Of a stretch of DNA of 64,000 nt, positions 50,501-62,829 are shown piece by piece. The stretch lies in the NCBI GenBank assembly GCA_021442155.1, contig JAKCPB010001440.1:1-64000 (forward strand), written 5' to 3'. A program made the position numbers and the translations under genes. The DNA is from Cymbidium sinense (lineage: Eukaryota > Streptophyta > Magnoliopsida > Asparagales > Orchidaceae). Every line of letters begins with the position of its first letter. Positions within the stretch are counted from its first letter, which is position 1. Below the pieces are notes generated by a model that worked only from the letters and a program-made list of their open reading frames with translations, had not been told where the DNA came from and made no database searches.

Positions 50501-53500
50501 TAAACCTAAAAAATAAACCTAATAAAAAAACATAAAAATTAATAAAAAATAACACCTAAACCCTAAACTAAAAAAAAACTTAATCATAAAATAAATAAAT
50601 GAAATAAAGAAAATAAAATAATCCTAAGCCTAAAATAAAATAAATAAAACCAAAACCTAAGCGAAACCTAAACCTAAATAAAATAAAATAAAATAAACTA
50701 ATAATAAACCTAAGCCTAAACTAAAAAAAAACCTAAAAATAATCTTAAAATAAAAACCTTGAAGCTAAACCTAAAAAAAAAACTAAACCTAAACCTAATA
50801 ATAAAAAATAAAACTTAAACCTAATAAATAAAATAAAAATAAAACTAAATGAAAAAATAAACTTAAACCAAAATAATAAAACAAAATAAAAAAATTTTAA
50901 ACTAAAATAGATAAACCATATATAAATAAATAAAATTAAATTATATTAAAAATAAACCTAAATAAACATAACAATAAAAGAAAAGAAAATATATTATAAA
51001 TAAACTAAATAATAACCTATCTAAACAAACCCTAAACCCAAAACTACAAAAATAAAACTTTAAAATAAACCTATAATAAAAACCTAAAACCTAATCTAAA
51101 AAAATAAGATGAAAACCTATACCTAAACCTGAAAATATAACATAAAACTTAAACCTATAAAATAAAATAAAAATAAAACTATACTAAAAAATAAATCTAA
51201 ACCAAACCTAAAATAAACTAAAATAAACTAAACTAAAAAAATAAAATAAAAATAAAATAAAATAAATATAAACTAAACCTAAATTACTTAATTTAAAAAA
51301 ATTAAAAAATAAAATAAAAAACAAAGCCCTTAACCCTAAACTCTAATAAACCTGTCTAAACCCTAAAACCCTAAACCCTAAAATCCTAAACCCTAAACCC
51401 TAATCCATAAATTTTGTTAAAAAAAACCCTTAAACCTTAAACCTTAAACCCTAAACTAAAACCTAAACCCTAAACCCAAAACCTTAAACACTAAACCCTA
51501 AACACTAAAACCCAAAACCATAAACCCTAAACCCTAAACCCTAAACCCTAAAACCTAAACCTAAATAAAAAAATAAAATAAAAATAAACTAAAAACCTAA
51601 AATAAAAAGCCTAAACCTAAAACTAAACCAAAAAATAAAATAAAAGAAAACTAAATTAAAATAAAATAAAAAAAACACACTAAAAAAATTAAAATAAACC
51701 TAAAAATAAAAAACCTAAGTAAAATCAAAACTAAACCCTAAATAAAATTAAAATAAACCTAAGATAAAATAAAATAAAAAATAAATAAAAACCATAACAT
51801 AAAAAATAAACCTAAAAATAAATAAAAAAGAACACACAAACCCTCACTAAAAAAACTACAGCTAAAATAAAATAAAATAAACAAAATAAAATCAACCTAA
51901 ACCTAAACTAAAATTAATAAAACCTAAACCTAAACCAAAAATAAACTAAATCTAATCCTAAACCAAAACTAAATAAAATAAAATAAACTAAAAATAAACC
52001 TAACCTAAGCTAGAAAATAAAACCTAAAAAATAAAAGTAAAATAACAACTTAAAACCTAAACCTAAAAAATAAATTAAAAACCTAAACCTAAACAGAAAA
52101 AATAAAAAAAAAGCCAAAACCTAAAAAATAAAATAAAAATAAAACAAAACTAAACAATAAACCTACACTAAACCTAAACCTAAATAATAAACTAAAATAA
52201 AAAAACCTAAACTAAAATAAATAAACCTAATATAAATAAACTAAACTAGATAAAAATAAAATAAAACCTAAATAAAATAGAGTAAAATAAAGTAAAATAA
52301 ATATAAAATAAACTAAATAAACCTAAACCTACAGGCTTACTTAATTTTTGTTTTTTTTAAAAAAACCCTAAACCCTATACCATAAAAGCCCTAAACCTTA
52401 AATCCTAAACCCTAAACCCTAACCTCTAAACCCTAAACCCTAAACATACAACGCTAAACCCTAAATCTGAAACCATAAACATACAACCCTAAACCCTAAA
52501 CCCTAAACCTTAAACCATAAACTATAAGCCCTAAACCCTAAACACTAAAAAACCCTAAACCTTAAACCCTAAATGCTAAAACCCTAAACCCTAAACCCTA
52601 AAAATAAACTTTAAACCCTAAACCCTAAAGTTTAAAATAACCATAAAGCCTAAACAATAAACCATAAACCCCCTTAAAACCATAAACCCAAGACATTAAA
52701 CCCTAAACCTTAAACCCTAAACCCTAAACACTAAACCCTAAACCCTAAACACTAAACCCTAAACCCTAAACCTTAAACCCTAAACAACCCTAAATCGTAA
52801 AACCTTAAACCCTAAATCTTAAACCCTAAACCCTAAACTCTAACCCTAGACCGTCAAACCCTAAACCCTAAATCCTAAACCCTAAATCCTAAACCCTAAA
52901 CCCTAAAAACCCTAAACCCTAAACCCTAAACTTTAAACCCTAAACCCTAAACCCTAGACCCTAATCCCTAAACCCTAAGCCCTAAGCCCAAAACCTTCAA
53001 CCCTAAACCCTAAACTAACCAGAACCCTAAACCCTAAACCCTAAAAAGCTAAAACCTAAACCTAAACTTAATAAAAAAACTAAAATAAAATAATAAAAGA
53101 AGCTAAACCAAAATAAAATAAAATAAAATAGAAACCTAAACCTAAACCTAAAAAAAATAAAAAAATAAAAACATAACTAAAATAAATTAAATAAAACCTA
53201 AACTAAATTAATAAATAAATAAAACATAAATAAAATAAAATGTATACCTAAAATAATAATAAAATAAACCTAAAATAAATTAAAATAAAAACTAAATAAA
53301 CACCTAAACTTAGAAAATAAACATAAAAATTAATAAAAAAAATAAAACTTAATCTAAATTAAAATAAACATAAAAAAAAATAAACTAAACTAAACTTAAA
53401 CTAAAAAAAATAAAGAAACCTAAACTAAATTAAAAACCTAAACCTAAACTAAATATAATAAAATAAACTAAAATAAACTAAAACTAAATTAAAAATAAAA

Positions 53501-54278
53501 CTTACAAATAAACCTAAAATAAAAACCCAAAACCTAAACATAAAAAAATAAAAAAGAACTTAAACATAAACTTAAAAATAAAATAAAAACTTAAACCAAA
53601 AAAATAAAATAAAAATAAAACTAAACTAAAAAATAAACCTAAACCTGAACCTAATCCTAAAAAATAAACTAAAAAAAACTTAAGATAAAATAAATAAACC
53701 TAAAATAAATAATCTAAACTAAATAAAAATTAAATTGAACCTAAATAAAAAAAAAAAATAAACTAAAATAAATAAAATAATCTAAATAAACTTGAACCTA
53801 CATTAAGTTAATTTAAAAATAATAAAATAAATAAAACCTAAACCTAAAACCCTAAATCCTAAACCCTAAACCTAAACCCTAAACCCAAACCCAAACCCTA
53901 AAAACTAAACTTAAAACTAAACCTTAAACCCAAACTAAACTAACCCTAAACCCTAAGCTAACCCTAAACCCTAAACCATAAACCATAAAAACCCAAAACC
54001 CTAAAGACTAAACCCTAAACCTTAAACCCTAAAAACCTTGAACCTTAAAGCCTAAACACTCAACCCTAAACCTTAAACCCTAAACCCTAAGCTCTAAACC
54101 CTAACCCTAAGCCCTAAACCCTAAAATCTTAAACCCTAAACCTTAAACCCTAAAGCCTAACCCTAAACCCTAAACCCAAATCCCTAAGCCTTAAATCCTA
54201 AACCTAAATCTAAAGAAACTAAATAAATAAAAAAACAAACATAAACCCTAAAACCTAAACTTAAACCTAAACCCTAAT
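47521..54278 (+). repeat. Telomere-like satellite, segment 10
   Basis: Long run without insertions. CCCTAAA blocks 47530-47765, 48555-48800, 49930-50240, 51325-51555, 52360-53050 (unusually long, 690 bases) and 53835-54200. AT-rich spacers lie between them. Boundary motifs near 48510-48525, 49540 (decayed), 49875-49890 (gcttacttaattt), 51275-51290, 52335-52347 (gcttacttaattt) and near 53800. Leader of retrocopy 10 at 54205-54278. No gene. Confidence 0.9.
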
Positions 54279-54757
54279 AATGGGCTGAACCGTGACAACA
54301 AGAACATGAGTGTCAACTAGGCTTAGTATAGATGTCACGATGGAAGTGAAGGTGGAGATGGTGGTTATCGTAGTGGTGGTTGGGGATCTGGAGGTGTTGT
54401 TGGATATGGAAGTCATTGTGGGAGCAGTGGTTGTTATGGAGGTTGGAGGAGAGACAAAGGTTATAATCATGGTGGTCACGGATGGATAAATTGGGGACAT
54501 GATGGTGGATCCTATTGCTCAAGAGGCAATGGTGGCTCTAATGGGAACTAGAGAAACTAAAGATCATCCCATCTTATTTATTTCTGATGGAACTATCATT
54601 ATTGTAGAGATAGTTCTAGTTATCTAGGGTTCTTGATTTGCTCTATTTGTGCTCATTTTATATCTATGTCACCGCTTGTGTCTTAGAAAAGTTGGTGCAC
54701 TACTTGGTTGGTGAAATCGAAAAGAAGAAATGTTGAATATAAATTTGTTCTCTATAA
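54279..54757 (+). pseudogene. Glycine-rich RNA-binding protein retrocopy 10
   Basis: The reading frame stays in register over its whole length with isolated stops. From 54279: NGLNRDNKNMSVN, stop, A, stop, YRCHDGSEGGDGGYRSGG, WGSGGVVGYGSHC, GCYGGWRRDKGYNHGGHG, HDGGSYCSRGNGGSNGN, TAG, RN, TAA at about 54556-54558. This gives the full layout of the truncated parent C-terminus: RRM end, Gly-rich RGG-like tail and (G)N(W)RN-stop. The shared 3' UTR runs to ttgttctct near 54750. The poly(A) end is decayed. The - strand ORFs at 54267-54522 are antisense shadows. Confidence 0.87.
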
Positions 54758-56023
54758 ACTAAACTAAAAAAACCTAAACTAAACCTAAACCTAAACCCTA
54801 AACCTAAAACTATAAACCTACTAAACCCTAAAGTCTAAACCCTAAACCCTAAACCTTAAACCCTAAACCATAAACCCTCAAACCCTAAACCATAAACCCT
54901 AAACCTAAAACCCTAAACCCTAAATGCTAAATCCAAATATCGTAAACCCTAAACCTTAAACCATACAACCCTAAACTTAAACTAAAACTCCTTAAAACCT
55001 AAACCTAAACCTAAACCAAAACCTAACCCTAAACTAAAACCTTAAACTATAAATTATAAACAATAACCTAAACTTAAACTAAACCTAAACCTATACCCAA
55101 AACACTAAACTAAACCTTAAACCTAAACTTAAACCTTAACTGATCTAAACTAATTTAAACCCTAAACCTAAACCCTAAACTTAAACTTAAATCTAATTTA
55201 AACCTAAATTTAAATAAAACCTAAACTAATTTAAACTCACCTAAATTAAATGACCCAAATGTAAATAAACCCACCTAAAATTAAACTTAAACCTAAACTT
55301 AAACCTAAACCTAAACTTAAACCTAAACTTAAACCTAAACCTAAACCCTAAACACTAAACTTAAACCCTAAACCTGAACACTAAACCTAAACCTAAACCC
55401 TAAACCCTAAACCTAAATGTAAGCCTAAAATTGAAACCTAAACCTAAACTTAAACTGAGAAAACTTAAACTAAACCTAAACCTAAACCTAAACACTAAGC
55501 CCTAAACCTAAACCCTAAACATAAACCTAAACCCTAAACCTAAACCTAAACTTATACCCTAAACATAAACCTAAACATAATCCTAAACCTAAACCCTAAA
55601 CCTAAACCTAAACCCTAAACCCTAAACCTAAAGAACCCTAAACCTAAACCCTAAACCTAAACCCTAAACTTAAACCCTAAACCCAAACTTAAACCTAAAC
55701 CCTAAACCTAAACCTAAAGGGCTAAACTTAACTAAACCTAAACTAAACCCTCCTAAATTTAAGCTAAATTTTAAAGTTTAAACCTCCTAAATATAAACTA
55801 AACTAAATAAACCTAAACCTAAAACCCTAAACCTAAACCCAAAACCAAAACCTTAAACACTAAACTCTAAACTCTTAACTCTAAACCTAAACCTAAACCT
55901 AAACCTAAACCTAAACCTAAACCTTAAACCTAAACCTAAACCCTAAACCTAAACCTAAACCTAAACTAAACCTAAACCCTAAGGTAAACTAAATCTAAAC
56001 CCTAAACTAAACCCATAAACCTA
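54758..56023 (+). repeat. CCTAAAC hexamer-rich array before L1-D
   Basis: 1.27 kb lacking the usual AT-rich spacer and boundary motif. It is dominated by hexamer and octamer-like words cctaaa, cttaaacc and ccctaaa, with homogeneous runs at 55870-55970. It flanks L1-D on the 5' side and resembles the array after L1-B (26193-26590). No gene. Confidence 0.88.
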
Positions 56024-56230
56024 AGAAAACTGTTCTTGTCCTCATGCAGCATTTCCTTTCCCCTCTCTTTTTTTTTAACTTTCTGGCTACTACTTGCCTA
56101 TTATTTTGCATGAGTCTCACTGTATTCCTTCTTGAATTGATGATCGCTGGCCTATTTTGTGTCATCATTATAGTGATGTTACGGCTTGGTGTCTACCCCG
56201 TTGATTCCTTAGAGAAAACTAAAAGACCCT

Positions 56231-57322
56231 ATGGATCCTACTAGGGCATCAATTAACATTCCTTCGATAGCTTTGAAATCATTCAAAGTCATTCTAGTTT
56301 GGATTTCTCTCCCCAATATGTGAGTTCATCATTAACCATCAATTAGTTTTTACTATGGGTGCTTTATTTGGTCAGCCATTGCAAATTGATCAGGAAATGA
56401 CTATAAAATCTCATCCTTCAGTGGCTAGAATCCTTATTTAATTAGACATTACCAAGAAACACCCTAAAAAAATCTAGTTCGGATTTGAAAATTATGGTTA
56501 TATATAAAGAATTAAATTTGAAAATTTCCATAGTTTTATTCTGAAAATCCAGGCATATAATTCTATCTACATCCTTACCTCAAAAAGAAAATCCCTATTA
56601 AGGAAACTTCTATTCCTAACCCTTGTCTAATCACTATTAAATATCAAAAAGCTACTTCAAAAAAAAGGAATTTTTGAATGTTCCTAATAAGGCTATTTTA
56701 CCTCTTACTTCTTCTATGCAATTGAAAGCTTCTAATGTGAACAATAATAGTTTTTCTAAACTTTTGGATGACAATTCTATTTCCTCTGATTCAATCCCTG
56801 CATCTTTACTGGCTTTTATTGTTGGAAATGAAGCTTTGATTGAGCATATAAATGAGGATATTAATATTATGCATCATTCAAGTTCAATGCAGAATATGGA
56901 TTTAAAACCTTATGATAATCAGGTTGAAAAAACAAATTCTATTTTCCAAATTTAGGATGATTTAAATTCTCATAAAGATTTGGCTTTGTCTAATAATTTA
57001 GATCATGAAAAGAAAGGGCTTGGTGTTCACACTTGCCTCTAAATAAATATGTTTCTGCTCCCTCTCTTGCTATTCCTGAAGCCCATTTGTCTTTAATCAA
57101 TTCTAATGTCTTGGAAGAAGGAGAACTCAATTCTAATCAAGATATTTCTCTTAAATCTATGACTAATGTTGCTAAATCCTCCTCAAATGATGATTATATG
57201 GAAGAAAATAATGGTTTCCAAACTTATCATGCTAAAACAAAGAAAAAAATGTTAAAAAATTCCCTCCCAAATTGCCATGAAACACTAGATCGGCTATGAC
57301 CTTCCTCTCCTCTCTTAATTAA
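56231..57322 (+). pseudogene. L1-D ORF1, internally deleted
   Basis: Start at 56231 with MDPTRASINIPSIALKSFKV. A deletion then joins this to VWISLPNM codons, removing most of the DUF4283-like domain. FENYGY and the zinc-knuckle region follow in damaged form near 56480-56570. The open stretches 56674-56955 (SFSKLLDDNSISSDSIPASL) and 57033-57299 (LEEGELNSNQDISLKS, NGFQTYHAKTKKKMLKNS) are the acidic linker and basic tail, well matched to L1-B. Ends just before ORF2. Confidence 0.8.
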
Positions 57323-57350
57323 CCTTTTCTTAACCCATTTTTATTTCTTT

Positions 57351-60300
57351 ATGTTTAATTTTATTGTTTAGAATGGAGGTACCCTCTCTATTCAACTATA
57401 TTAGAAATCTTTGTCATACATAATATTTCTTTACTTATTTTATCTAGAGCCTCTTATTCATGCTAACAAAATTAACCATGTTGCTAGAATGATTGATTTC
57501 AATAAAATTTTTCTCTAATGTCAGAAATAGATTGGGTGCTTTTGGAATAACTTCGTAGAGGTTTATATTCTTGATGATTTTCAACAAGTTGTCAATGCTC
57601 AAATATCTTGGGGTGATTATTGTGTTTTGGGCTTAGATATGGAAGAAATCTATTTTGGGATAATTTGAGGAATTTTGATACCTCTGTCAATAAACCTTGG
57701 TTTGTTGGTTGCCATTTCAACATTATTTTATTCACTTTTGAACGAAGTGGTTGTTGCTCTCCTATGATTCATTCCATGGAAGAATTTTCTAATATAATCC
57801 TTGACTGTAATTTGATTGATATTTGTTTTAAAGGTTCTAATTATACTCAAAAAAAACTCTAGACTTTGACAAAGGCTAGATTAGATTCTTTTTAATACTC
57901 ATTAGATTACTAAATATTATCGATCATTTAAGCGAACCTTGTCGATCATGCTCCTCTTTTGGTTTCTATTAAAGATAAGTCAAAAAAATATCTCTAACAT
58001 TTCGAACATATTGATTTAGCATATTGATTTTTTTTAATGTTGTGGTGAACAATTGGAAAGCTCTTTTATATCCTAATAATTTAATTATGGGGATGAATAG
58101 ACTTTGGTTTAAGTTTAAAATACTTAAGCAAAGTCTGGGTCAGTGGAACAAGAATTATTATAAAAACCTTTTTGCTAATATCAAAGATATGGAGAAAATG
58201 GTTTGTGATCTTGAGGTCTCTATTATGGTTGATCCTTCTAAGATTGAGGACTTGACTGAGGTAAAAGATAAACTTGTTAATTTTCAAAATATGGAAGAGA
58301 CAAACTTATTGGTGTCAAAAAGTTGCTAGTAAACATATTGCGGATGGTGATAGGAATACAAGGCATTTCCATGCTTTAGTTAATAAAAAGAGAGCTTTAA
58401 ATAATATTCAAAAAAGTAAAGATGGTAATGGAGAATGGATTATGAAGAATAATGATATTAAGGATTCGGTTATTAATTACTTTAGAAATATGCTTAATAA
58501 GAGTTGCTCTTATGAACCAATTTCTAAATTGCACTTGATTCCTTCTATTATTATCAATGATGATAATGATTTACTATTATGCCTAATGAAGATGAAATTT
58601 TAAAGTTCTTAATAGCATGAGCATAGATTATGTCGTCGGAGGGTACAATTTTTTCAAAATTTGGTTATTAAAAAATGATTTGATTGTGGATATGGTTGAC
58701 TTTTTGATGGTAATTCTTTTCCTAGATATTTTTTAGCACTTCTATTGTTCTCATACCTAAGAAAGATAATCCGAACTATTGGAGTGATTTCAAACCTATT
58801 AGTTTTTGCACCTTCTTCAATAAGCTGATTTCCAAAATTCTTGCCAACAGGCTTAGCCCTTTGCTTCATAAGATATCTCTCTCAACCAAATTGGTTTTGT
58901 TAAAGGTAAATCTATTTTTGATAACATTTTACTCACCCAAGAATTAATTCATGACTTAGATGCTAAGACTAGAGGTGGAAACATTCTTTTCAAATGATAT
59001 ATTACCAAAGCTTTTGATAATATATCTTGAGATTTCCTTTTCCATAATTTGAATTTATTTGGGTTTTTTTTATAAATTTACTTTTCTTATTAATAATTGT
59101 ATTAATAATTTCTGGTTTTTTATTTTGTTTAATGGGGATGCTTTGGACTTCTTTCCTTCTTCCCATGGCTTAAGACAAGGGGGCCATGTATCTCTTGCTT
59201 TATTTATTATTGCTATTGAGTATTTATCTAGGAGCATCAATGAGTTATTTTTAAACAATCCTAGTATGTACTACATAACTCTTGGTGGTCTTCTTATTTC
59301 CCACTTAAGCTTTGCAAATTATTTCATTATTTTTTGCAATGCTTCTATTCAACATAACAAGAACCTCAAGAGTTTTTAAATAAATTTGGTAGAGAAAGTC
59401 ATCTTTTTATCAATGATAACCAAAGCTATTTTATTATTTCTTCAAGTATCTCTAATAATAAAATCAATCAAATCTGGAATATCACTAATTTTAAACATCA
59501 ACACTTACCTCTAAAGTAATCGTGCTCTCTATTTAATGGTCCAAAATGATCTCATTTTGATGAGTTAATTCAAAACTTTTAAATAAAATTTTTGTTTGGG
59601 AATTCAATTTACTTTTTTTGGTGGCAGGCTCACTATTCTTAAAAGAAATATCAATTATATTCCCTTTTATTTAATTCAAATTATTATTCCCACTAATTCT
59701 ACAAAAAAAATTGATTGCTTACTTAATAAATTTTTTTGGTGATCCAATAATTCTATTAAAAGAATGCATTAGACATCCTGGCATAAATGTTGTGGTCCTT
59801 TGGGTGAAGTTGGTCTTGGTTGCAAACTATTCATGTAGCTATGACCTTCTCTCATATGCTGGAATTTTAGAAAGAATTATAGCCTTTGGGCTAATTTTAT
59901 GATGGAAAATATTCCCATGGTAAACACCCTCTTATCATGCTTATAAAGTTGGTGACTCTCGTTTGGAAAATACTTTGCTCCATTAAATGGGTTGTTGAAT
60001 CTTTAATATCTTGGGGTAACCCTCTTATCTGTGCTTAATATCTTCTTTCTTTTGGCAATACATCTATTCATTCCTTTTATCTATACACTCTACTGTTGCT
60101 ATCAAAGTGAATTATTTTGGCTTAATAATAATTGGAATGAAAATTAACATGAGAACTACATTCCTATTTCTATTTTTGACAAGTTTTGCAACATCGCTAT
60201 CTTTTCTAATAAACTTGATCAAATTCTATTCAAGCTCTCTTACAATGGCTATTTCATTCTTAAAGAGGTTTGAGATTTTATTAGAAATAAACAAAACCCC

Positions 60301-60705
60301 TCTAATCTTTTCATTAAACTTTGGAGCAATATCATTCCTATTTCTTCATCTATTTAAGGTTGGAGGATTTTGAATAACTTCATTTTTGTAGATTCCTTTC
60401 TTTGGCTTAGATTGTTTTATTTACCTTCCAAGTGCTATTGTTGCTTTCATACTGAAAATGTTAATCATGTTTTTGTCAATGGTGATATTGCTTCCAAACT
60501 TTGGATATGGTATGATGATTTATTTAACACTAACTATTTTTAGGGCTCTCTTTCATTATATAAACTTCTTGAAGTTTGTTTCCATAAAAGTATGAAAGGT
60601 CATATTAAAGTTTTAATTGACATTACCCTTATTTGGTTCATTTGGATGGATAGAAATGATGCTAAATATCGAGCCATCCAAATGAATCATAAAAGGATCC
60701 ATGCT
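57351..60705 (+). pseudogene. L1-D ORF2, broken and 3'-truncated
   Basis: Start at 57351 (MFNFIV, stop, N), as in the other copies. The endonuclease is damaged: GGDFN is GCHFN near 57705, though VDHAPLLV remains near 57945. The linker ORF 58024-58329 and the next stretch carry KHIADGDRNTRHFHALVN. RT: YWSDFKPISFCTFFNKLISK near 58780; GLRQGGHVSLALFI replaces RQGDPLS near 59170-59200; and the catalytic motif is FANY at 59311-59322, with both catalytic aspartates lost. The C-terminal region before RNase H is present in several frames, ending at the truncation. Confidence 0.88.
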
Positions 60706-62754
60706 ATAACCCTAAACCCTAAACCTAAACCTTAAACCCTAAAATCCTAAACACTAAAATCCTAAACCCTAAACCCTAAAAACCTGAACCTAAACCTAAA
60801 AATAAAAAAATAAACATAAACGTAAAAAAATAAAATAAAAATAAAATTAAACTAAAACTAAATCTAAACTCAAAAAAATAAACTAAAATAAAAAAACCTA
60901 AACTAAAATAAATAAACCTAAAATAAATAAACTAAATAATAGTAAAAATAAACCTAAAGAAAAATAAAAAATAAAATAAACTAAACCAGATAAAAAATAA
61001 ACTAAATATACCTAAACCTATGAGTTTACTTAATTTAAATAAAAATAATTATTAAATAAGAAAACAGTAAACCACTAAACCCTAAACACTAAACCCTAAA
61101 CCTTAAACCCTAAATACCATAAACCTTAAATCCTAAACCCTAAACCCTAAACCCTAAATCTTAAACTATAAACCCTAAACCCTAAACCTTAAGCCCTAAC
61201 CCTAACCCTAACCTTAAACCCTAAACACTAAACCCTAAACCCCAAACCCTAAATAACCCTAAACCCTAAAACCCTAAACTTTAAACCCTAAACCCTAAAC
61301 CCAAACCCTAAACCCTAATAAACTTAACCTAAACGAAACCCTAACCTAAAACCCTAAACCAACCTATAAATCCAAACTAAAATCCTAAACCCTAAACCCA
61401 AAACACCAAACCCTATATCCTAAACCCTAAACCTTAACACTAAATCATAAACCCTAAAACTCTAAACCTTAAAACCATAAACCATAAACCCTAAACCCTA
61501 TACCCTAAACCTAACCCGAAACCCTAAACCCTAAACCTTAAAACCTAAATCCTAAACCTAAACCCTAAATAAATCCTAAAAACCCTAAACCCTAAACACT
61601 AAATACTAAACCCTAAACCATAAACCCTAAACCCTAAACCACAACCCATAAACCCTAAACCCTAAACCCTAAAAACCTAAACCTAAACTAAATAAAACCT
61701 AAAATTAAAATAAATAAAAATACTTCAATGTAAATAAAATAAAAATCTAAACTAAAACATAAACCTTAACTTAAAATTAAACTTAAACCTAAAAAAAATA
61801 TAAAATAAAATAAAAAATAAAAATAAAACTAAAATAAAATATATAAAATCCTAAACTAAACTAAAAAGTAAAATAAACCTAAAAATAAATTAAAAAATGA
61901 AATAAAATAAAAATTGAATAAACACCTAATCATAAAAAATAAACATAAAATTAAATAAAAAGTAAAACCTAAAACCTAAATTAAAAAAAGACTTAAACCT
62001 AAAAAAATAAAATAAACAAAATAAAATAAACCTAAACTAAACTAAAATAAATAAAGCCAAAACCTAAACCTAAAATAAACTAAACCTAAACCTAAACTTA
62101 AACTAAATTAAATGAAATAAACTAAAAATAAACCTTCACCTGAACTAAAAATATAAAACCTAAAAATAAACCTAAAATCCAGACATAAAAAAATAATAAA
62201 AAACTAAACCTAAACCTAAAAATAAAAAATAAAACCTAAACATAAAAAATAAAATAAAAATAAAACTAAACTCAAAAATAAACCTAAACCTAAACCTAAA
62301 CCTTAAAAATAAACTAAAATAACAAACCTAAACTAAAATAAATAAACCTAAAATAAATAAACTAAATTAAATAAAAATAAAAATGAACCTACCTAAAAAT
62401 AAAAAATAAAAAATAAAATAAACTAAAATAAATAAAAAATCTGATAAAGAAACCTAAACCTACTCATTTACTTAATTTAGAAAAAATTAATAAATGAATA
62501 AATAAAAACCCTAAACCCAAATTCTTAAACCCTAAACCTTAGACAACCCCAAACCCTAAAACCCTAAACCCTAAACCCAAACTCTAAACCTTAAACCTTA
62601 AAACCCTAAACCCTAAACCCTAAACTAACTCTAAAACCTAAGCTATCCCAAAACCCTAAACCCTAAACCCTAAAAACCCTAATCCCTAAAGCCTAAACAC
62701 TAAAGCCTAATCTCTAAACCCTAAACCCTAAATCTTAACCTTAAACCCTAAACC
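60706..62754 (+). repeat. Telomere-like satellite, segment 11
   Basis: Short CCCTAAA block 60706-60785, AT-rich 60785-61010, boundary motif 61024-61036. Long CCCTAAA block 61060-61675 (about 615 bases, many clean heptamers), AT-rich 61675-62455, boundary 62466-62478, CCCTAAA block 62505-62754. No gene. Confidence 0.9.
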
Positions 62755-62829
62755 TTATCTATGTAAACTAATAAAACTTATGTGTTACTTGGTTAAATTA
62801 AAATGTTGATAATTATTTATTAAAAAAAA
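62755..62829 (+). pseudogene. Retrocopy 11: 3'-UTR scrap
   Basis: About 75 decayed bases of the retrocopy 3' UTR: ttatctatgt, tgtgttacttggtt, aaatgttga, tttattaaaaaaaa. The left edge is close to that of remnant 5. CCCTAAA repeat lies on both sides; no coding part. Confidence 0.7.

Larger units (their letters stand above)
56024..60705 (+). mobile_element. L1-clade LINE, copy L1-D, 3'-truncated (dead)
   Basis: 4.7 kb copy with 5' region, ORF1 and ORF2 up to just before RNase H, then a sharp cut at about 60705 into telomere-like repeat (ggatccatgct, then ataaccctaaac). The whole RNase H and 3' UTR are missing, the opposite of the 5' truncation that LINE integration produces. The same aaaaggatcc sequence continues in L1-A (near 11045) and L1-B (near 23835). 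Relative to L1-A, ORF1 has an internal deletion of about 370 bases near 56300. Telomere-like repeat on both sides. Confidence 0.9.
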
